Source: Patellaria atrata CBS 101060 (Eukaryota; Ascomycota; Dothideomycetes; Patellariales; Patellariaceae). From it: 64,000 bases of DNA. Under the pieces are notes generated by a model. The model did no database searches, had not been told where the DNA came from, and saw only the letters and a program-made list of their open reading frames with translations. The position numbers were made by a program, and so were the translations under genes. Shown piece after piece: positions 57,479-64,000 of the stretch. Positions within the stretch are counted from its first letter, which is position 1, and the number at the start of each line of letters is the position of its first letter. The stretch spans positions 230,516 to 294,515 of the forward strand of contig MU006108.1 of the NCBI GenBank assembly GCA_010093705.1, given 5' to 3'.

Positions 57479-58264
57479 TGTGAAAAGAGGCGCATATACG
57501 TTTTTTCCCGTCAGGTATTAGAACGACCGAAAGGGTCGTTATCTCATTTACCCAGTAATTCGTATCTAGGTCGTATGTAGAGGTGTGAATCGCAAGAGCT
57601 TTCTATTCAATTTACAGTCTACATATCATAATGGAAGGTAAAGTTAGATCGACGCGTTCGCGAAGGGCTCCACCGACCGGGATCTATGACTCGCGTCCGA
57701 GCTCTCCTCTAATTCACCTTTTAGTGCTTTGGACGACGACGTACCTTACTCCAAACAAGGTTTAGATTTTTATAAGACTGAATTAATACTATACAACACT
57801 ATGTATAGAGAGCTATTAACACCCCCTCATTACTACATTTTAATAGTCCCCTATGGATACAGAGCTGTGAGCGGGTCTTATCGTAAAATGTTAGGTGTTC
57901 AAAGCATACAGTACAATACAAATAAACTTTGATAACTTCCATGAGCAGCAGAGGAGACTTCAACATTTCAATATGGTTCCATTATTATATGCTGTCTCGT
58001 ACGCAGCCTTGTGCGTTGTATAAACACCTCAGCTGTAGTGAAACCGCTCCTTGCGGCTAGAGACCGAATGCCCAACTGTGGACCCATAATATCATGCAGG
58101 ATGACGCCGAAACCTATGCAGAACGCTCCGCAGATGACTTACACCACCGCCGCTAATATCACAACCTCTACCTTCAAATATGACAGATCCTGCCCCAAAT
58201 CCAAATCTTGATGACCTGATAACTGTAGTTAAATGATCAAGGAAACGGAATGAACTGCGATATA
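57479..58264. other. Intergenic region between ELMO and REG1 genes
   Basis: About 0.79 kb in the tandem minus-strand pair: REG1 3' flank and ELMO promoter. A few AT-rich stretches (about 57770-57960), no gene. Confidence 0.45.
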
Positions 58265-60055
58265 TCAGTGTCGCCAACCCACGTTCCAGATTACGTGTGC
58301 AATATCTCTTGCCGTGTTTACGGTATCAACAACTTTGCCGAGCAGACCACTAGAGACAGCTTCGTCTTCGTCTTCCTCATATGGCATGAACATTCCGGAC
58401 GCCGTTCTACGAAGAGCACCAGATCCTTCGTGACTCTTTGAATCAAGCGAGCCATCTAGTTGCCCGTCAAGACCAACCGCTGCGCTATCTTTCCTCCCAA
58501 CAAAGGCGCCAGACGGTTCCCAACCCATCTCAGCGTCATCATCTTCCTCTCCGAGAAGAAAGTTCGAAGATGGGTGAGACGGTCTTAAGGTCTCTTGAGA
58601 TGGTGATGGTGACAACCTACTAGACCTCCAAAATCCGGTGGAATGACTTTGAGCATGATCTGGAATATCCGGAGAATCAGTTCGATATTTCAAAGTCGTA
58701 TCTGGCAGTTTTGCAATTGTTTTACTCTCTGAATTGAAACTGCTACGAGAGATGTTTCGTTTTAGAGGTGTCTTCTTTTTCTTAGACCGTTTCATCATAA
58801 CGACTCCATCATCCGATGAGTCATCATCATCGTTATTGTGCATACCCCAACCATTTTCGAGCTCGTCATCATCGTCACCTTTGACATCCACAGCTATGCA
58901 CTGTTCCACTTTATTGTCAAATCGTATGTGCTTCCGTTCGCCTTGATCATTAGGAGTCTGGATTCCCGAGGTTGTTCGAGAAGAAAATGTCTCGGTAGGG
59001 TCTCGACTTATTGTTCGGGAAGGCATTGCCGAGGAGCCAAAATCTGACTGGGCTCGTGCAAAGCCTGGTCGATTAGGGGGACGATCGGGGTTTCTATATT
59101 GCTGAGCTTGTACTGATGCAGCCGCCTGTTTGACCAGAGATGAAGTTGATATTGAACGTTGAAGCATAAGTTCAGACATGCTCCTCTTCTTGAGAATCGG
59201 TTTCTTGTTCAGGAAAGAGTTGCTCTTGGAAATATTACTCGCCGGTTCAGATGCTTGTTGCGAAAAGGAACTGGTATTAGCAGTCTGAAGTGGTCCGTAT
59301 AACCACGTCAAGTCATAATCTTTCAACCTAAACTTAGTTAACCTCAGGAATAGATTCAGAAGAATGGGATAGATCTACCAATTCAAGGTTTCAGGAGATA
59401 CGGTTTTCAGCTGATATTTCGATTTAGCCCAGGATCTCCAAGATGCATTTTCGAGTCTTGATCGTTCTCCATATATCTTTCGCTTCGACACAATATGTTT
59501 CCAGGAGGACCATAGATCTTCTTCCCTCCAATTGTGAGAAAGATAGTCTACATGTCTCGAAGGCTCTCGCTTGATTGCCGTGTCATCTTCAGCTGTAGGA
59601 TGTAAGTCAGGTGTAGAGGTAGCTGTTGTAGTTGTATTCTCGTCGCTCGATGATGGTAAAGTGGAAGAGTTGTCGGTTTTGGGACTCGGAGGTGGATCAT
59701 CAGGCATTTCATGGTGGGTATTGAATTCGTCGTCTTCGTAAGTGGGGAAATTGATCTCGTCTTCATCGCTGCTCGCTGAAAAGCAAACTTCAGTTGAAGA
59801 TGCGGATCGGAAAGAATCGGGTGGACCTAGGTCGAAAAATGGTTGTCGAGGAGAAGAAGGCGCTGAGGAAGATTGGGGTAAGGTTATTCGATCCGTATAC
59901 TCTTGTTCCAGGTATATTGATTTTGTCTTTGATTTGAATGATGAATTAGGTGAACCGATGAGGAATGATGAAGTCGAAGGGGACTTTCGTCGTAGTCCTC
60001 CCGAATTGTAAAAAGACTGATTCTCTCGTATCCGTACTGGTAGAACATCCGCCAT
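58265..60055 (-). CDS. REG1: Reg1/Reg2-type protein phosphatase 1 regulatory subunit
   Basis: Targets PP1 (Glc7) to substrates such as the Snf1 kinase for glucose repression. Exons 60055-59379 and 59327-58265 give 579 residues, with a 51-nt intron. The conserved N-terminal block is about 170-240 (LSHNWREEDLWSSWKHIV, SKYQLKTVSPETLNW, then across the intron LKDYDLTWLYGPL). A basic spacer follows and then the PP1-binding RVxF motif as KHIRFDNKVEQC, about residue 360. The distal half contains acidic clusters (DDDDELENGWGMHNN), a short basic stretch RSKKKKTPLKRN and a conserved C-terminal segment DTVNTARDIAHVIWNVGW. No folded domain apart from the conserved blocks, typical of the family. Phosphosite-rich Ser/Thr runs are abundant. 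Tandem with the ELMO gene, not operonic. Confidence 0.92.
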
Positions 60056-60871
60056 GGTCGTAATTGGGGAGAGATGACGATTTCAATAGAGGCCCACTGT
60101 CCGATATAATTGAGAAGTACCTTGCCAGCCAGGCAATTTCCTCCCTTCTCCCTCACACCTCCTCTTGAATTGACCTCATATACCGCAAAGCAATAAGAGG
60201 CAACAATGCTCTATGTAAAGGAATTCGATAGAATTGGAGCAAGCTGCAGAGTTTGGGTCATCAATGATGTCGTTCCTATGCAGGATTGCAATATCAAAGC
60301 CACAATTGCTTTAGGTCAAAAATTGTCGCAAGCAGACAGCGGGGTAGCTAAAAGAAGGGTTCCCTTTAGTAGACAAGCGAAGGACGGATAAGCCAGTTTG
60401 ATTTCCACGGTAGAGTTGAAATGGTTTTGAGTTGACAGTTTTGAGAGTCGAAGTGTGGTTCCTGTTGTGGAGAGGCGAAGGCCCAAGATGCAGCGATTGG
60501 CGATTGAGGAAATATGTGGACACGAATGGCAGTCGAGGTGGGCGTGAGTACCTTAAGTTCTAGCCCCAGTGCCGTGACGTGCGGAGGCGAGTGAGAACCT
60601 GAAAAAAAAAGGTGGGATGCGGTCAATCAAAGGCTCAATTGACCAACAACAAAGGCTCTTTTACTTTGCTGTTCGCACTTCGATGCAGAGGGAATGAGGT
60701 GTTTTCTTGTCAACAGTATCTATTTGACAGAGTGAACAGAGAAAAGAGCATTGGTTCTAAAGGTTAGCAGGGCGATGGGGGGTTGCTGGTTGTTCTGGTG
60801 GATCTGCTAAAGTAAAACTAGGTATCCATGAAGTTCCCTTACCCTTGGATCTTTCAACTTGAAGCGAAAAA

Positions 60872-60932
60872 CCAGTAGTACTCCAGTAGTACTCCAGTAG
60901 TATCTGACTATCTGACTATCTGACTATCTGAA
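60872..60932. repeat. Adjacent short tandem repeats
   Basis: About two and a half copies of CCAGTAGTACT followed directly by four copies of TATCTGAC, roughly 0.8 kb upstream of REG1. Two unrelated unit types sit side by side. Confidence 0.85.
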
Positions 60933-62139
60933 TACTTGGAAGTTGGAAACTACTATAAAACTACCTGAAGGGCCTCGATTTTCCAATTCTCTAGGGCGCC
61001 ATCATCTCAGATCACGAACAAGCCCTCATGTGGCCTTTTAAGCCGCCAAGTTCTTGCTCGTGACCTTCCTCCAAATGATGCTCAGCCGGAATACGTAGGA
61101 ATACTTTTCTTAGGAATACAGTGTATCCGAGAAATACAATTAATCAGGAGTACTCTCGTGACCTTTTCACTGCATTTACAATCTGCCGAAGCTTTAACCT
61201 TCTCATCGTCTTAATAATAATCGCTTTAGGTTGAGTTGAATGGTGAATGAAGCGGGTTCGCAGAGTAAAGCTCTAGAATTTCCATTAGGTATCAGTTATC
61301 TACGATAATAATTATCCGTTATGCGCAACCTAATCAAAGATCTGGATCGAACCAGCAAGAGATTCAAGGGGCACGATTGGATTACTGGCTGAATTCTTCT
61401 TCCTGTTGGATCGGAAGCATTCCCACGTTCCCAATAGTCTTTATGTACCTTGACGGTATCACGGTAAACGTCCTCCATCCACATCACCTCTATTAGCAGC
61501 AGATATCAAGTCGATGGGTGGACGATAAGGCTCGCAATGCCCATGTCCTGCACGCTGCAGTAGTCGAAAGCGCTCGGCATGACGAACCGTGCTAATCCAA
61601 GTAATTTCACTTACCATGGTCTTCATCACCTGCTTCCATGCCGGTATACCGTTTGTCCTTTGTCCTTGGTTCGGAAAGAAGCCCTATATCGTCCTCCCCC
61701 GTCCTTGAGATCAAAAAACATCGAGAAATAATAAACTTTTGCTGAGGGAAAACCTCTCAAACTGGAATGTCACCATCTTAACACCACGCAGCTAGAACTA
61801 CTACAGTAGCTTTCCTGTCTTATGGGATTTTTTCCGTGGCCCACCTTCCTCGATCCCGCAACCGCGTATTTCTCCAATCCCCACTCTATCACGACCCACA
61901 CTGCGCTTTTAGAATTTTCTCTAACGGTGGAGATTTTGTGGGTAGGATTGCTATTCTTGAAATGTCGATGCAGATCATCGTTCGCCCCATAGTCGCACCA
62001 ACGTCCAAAGAAACGCTACCGTTATACATCCTGCGTCCCGAAAATCATAACCAACGGTTCAACACCGATTGTCGAGCTGGCTTTACGACGGAAATAGTGG
62101 CTTCGACCTCAAGGGTCCCCTTCACATCCCACATCGGAG

Positions 62140-62161
62140 GGGATTGATGTATATCAATCCC
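62140..62161. repeat. Perfect 9-bp inverted repeat
   Basis: Arms GGGATTGAT and ATCAATCCC separated by GTAT. It could form a hairpin or a palindromic protein site; no gene lies close by. Confidence 0.65.
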
Positions 62162-64000
62162 TTCAATGCATGAAAGCGATAAGGCATGTTTGGTTTGTCA
62201 CTTTGACGACTCATTATTATTTGCTCTCTAACGGAGAAGTCTCCTGTGGGGACATTTATCCCCATCGACCATCACAGTGCTGTAACTACCTTAAGGAACT
62301 TGAACCATTCATCGCTTTCAGGCTCTAAAAGCTAGATAAAAGCCCCTAGCGGCTCGCAGCCTCATTACATTATCGAAAGAATGTGTGTCGCGGTTATAGT
62401 CTCTCATTCGACGGAGATCACCATGTAGATGATGCCGTAAGTGCTTGCATATTGCAAAGTTATTTTTACAAAAAATCTACTCGGCTGTCAGTCACATCCA
62501 TCTACCCTCGGACCACGGCTAGTCTACGGGATGAATTGAAAGGCGATTTCTTGGAAGCATAGAATTAGACATCCATCCCGATGAGACCTCACATTGTAAG
62601 ACGGTTACTAACGGCAACTATCAACCTTGTAGTATAGAACACTGTTCGTGTAGGGGAGTTATCCAATTGAGCTAGGAGAGGTATACAGAGGAATCTCGTT
62701 AGAAGAAACCTAATGATACAAGCTGGAGTGAGAAGATAGCCCCGCCCGCCAAACGAACTTCCCCCCACCACCTCATTCACTTCAACTGTAAGCCACTCGA
62801 AAACTAGCAGTGGCTGCTTACCTGGTCCTTACTCTCTTATGGCCAATATTCAGTTGTGAAAGAGAGAGAAAGACAACGCAAATTCAAATGATAGGTTAAA
62901 AATCCCGCGACACCAGCCACAGGGAACGGCAGAAGATGAGATATTGCTCAGAAACATCTACCATCCTGTAGGAAGTTCCATCAGGACTTCCAAGTATCTG
63001 TTTACCTAGGATCCTTTTCAAGATGTTTTATGTCATTTGAGGATGTTGGTATTGCAGTTCTACTGTACGGCGTACGACTGCAATCACACCATAGATGGCT
63101 TACCGAAGGCGAGAACCAAGGGAACATCTCAACAAACCTCTACAGTTACCATAGCATTGTCCGGAAACGGCCGCTTGGGAGTGAACTATCCGAATTTGGT
63201 AATCGGACTGAAAATGTTAGCATAGAGTAGTAACCGCTGTCAAAATACGGATCCATCGACCCTCTCAACATTAAATAGACGAACATTTTAGACAGGGAAG
63301 CTTACCTTAGGGAATAACTTTAGGTACTAGATAGAGTTTTCGGCCCTTGTGAGCTGCATATAAGTAGCCGAAAGTCCACTTTTTTTTTCTCCTTCAACCA
63401 TTGTCAACGCTCATCGCTCTCTTTCAGTACTCACATGAAAGTCACTCGACATCTATCTAGCTACCATAGGTGATGTGCAGTACGGGGATTGTCTATTTGT
63501 CTAGCAGCTTGATTGAAGCTTTTAGCTACTCCCTTTCCGTACTTCCGTTGCATCTGAAGAGGATCCACTCTTTGCCACGCGTTTGTATCATCATCGGCAT
63601 CCTTTTAAATCCATATTCGATGAGCCGTTTCTTTCCTTGACATGCCCAGGTATTCGCTGATACTCAATCCGACATTTCCTTTCATGGCGGTTATGTGCCT
63701 GATTACAGCTGAATAACCTCAAAGTAAAAGCTCAGATCCCACTTTTAGTCTCCAATTCAACTTTTCTATATGCAAAACAGATCCCCTCGATGTCAAGATC
63801 GATATGTACCAGCTTGTCTCCATAATTCGTAGTCTTTAGTCTCTTCAAAGGACGCGTATATCACTGATTCCGGCGCTGCACCCACCTGTCTAAATGGATT
63901 TACGTATTCCCCTGTGGGTCATTCTGGCAATGGTGCATCTCAGCCCCGTATTCATCAAACACAACGGGAGTCTCCCCCCATCCCCTCCAACCTCCCTTTT

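Larger units (their letters stand above)
60056..64000. other. Long terminal gene-free region
   Basis: About 3.9 kb after REG1 without a supportable gene. It begins with the REG1 promoter and leader. The 103-codon frame at 61836 starts at GTG and its alternative ATG frame codes only 57 residues; the frames at 63030 and 63037 overlap each other. A direct repeat (60872-60932) and an inverted repeat (62140-62161) are listed separately. Promoters or genes beyond 64000 cannot be excluded. Confidence 0.45.

Noticed and set aside
61836-62147. 103-codon frame
   Set aside because: Starts at GTG; the alternative ATG frame stops after 57 codons; no splice sites or domain support.
62600-62690. tRNA-like A box on the minus strand (TAGCTCAATTGGAT)
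   Set aside because: The D-stem does not close, no anticodon stem forms and the expected T-loop (GGTTCGANTCC) is only GGTTGATAG.

Overview
The window is nuclear DNA of a filamentous ascomycete (Pezizomycotina). Genes are mostly interrupted by short GT-AG introns of about 46-90 nt with CTAAC/CTGAC-like branch sites, spacing is compact but not operonic, and nearly every protein is a fungal housekeeping orthologue. A leotiomycete-like fungus is my guess from protein flavour only. A run of exactly 100 N at 18649-18748 marks a scaffold gap.

Left part (1-25.4 kb): the 3' part of a ribosome-associated Hsp70 (SSB type), an ethanolamine/cholinephosphotransferase, a nucleotide pyrophosphatase/phosphodiesterase, a conserved membrane/coiled-coil protein of unknown role, the RNA exonuclease REX1, a large composite gene that I assemble across a 0.7 kb intron (Mis18/Yippee-like zinc domain, coiled coils, AT-hooks), the mitochondrial J-protein JAC1, the ER lectin YOS9, and a SulP sulfate permease.

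Middle part (25.4-45.7 kb): RAD17 checkpoint clamp loader, a GT61-type glycosyltransferase, a zinc alcohol dehydrogenase, then a gene-poor island (about 35.5-41.9 kb). The island holds no recognisable housekeeping gene but has a spliced orphan gene, a two-exon CxxC mini-protein and some weaker ORFans. After it come phospholipase C (PLC1, whose last exon lies beyond a 340-nt intron) and a 94-residue cupin.

Right part (45.7-64 kb): a She3-like coiled-coil protein, the endocytic adaptor SLA1, threonine aldolase GLY1 with a possible mitochondrial presequence, an ELMO/CED-12 protein, a REG1-type PP1 regulatory subunit, and almost 4 kb without a supported gene.

The genes do not form a pathway cluster; they serve translation, phospholipid synthesis, RNA processing, centromere/chromatin (inferred), Fe-S assembly, ER quality control, sulfate uptake, DNA damage signalling, actin/endocytosis and glucose signalling separately. 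No transposon, CRISPR array, rRNA or convincing tRNA was seen. The candidates for something new are the Mis18-like/AT-hook composite protein and the small spliced genes of the 35-42 kb island.
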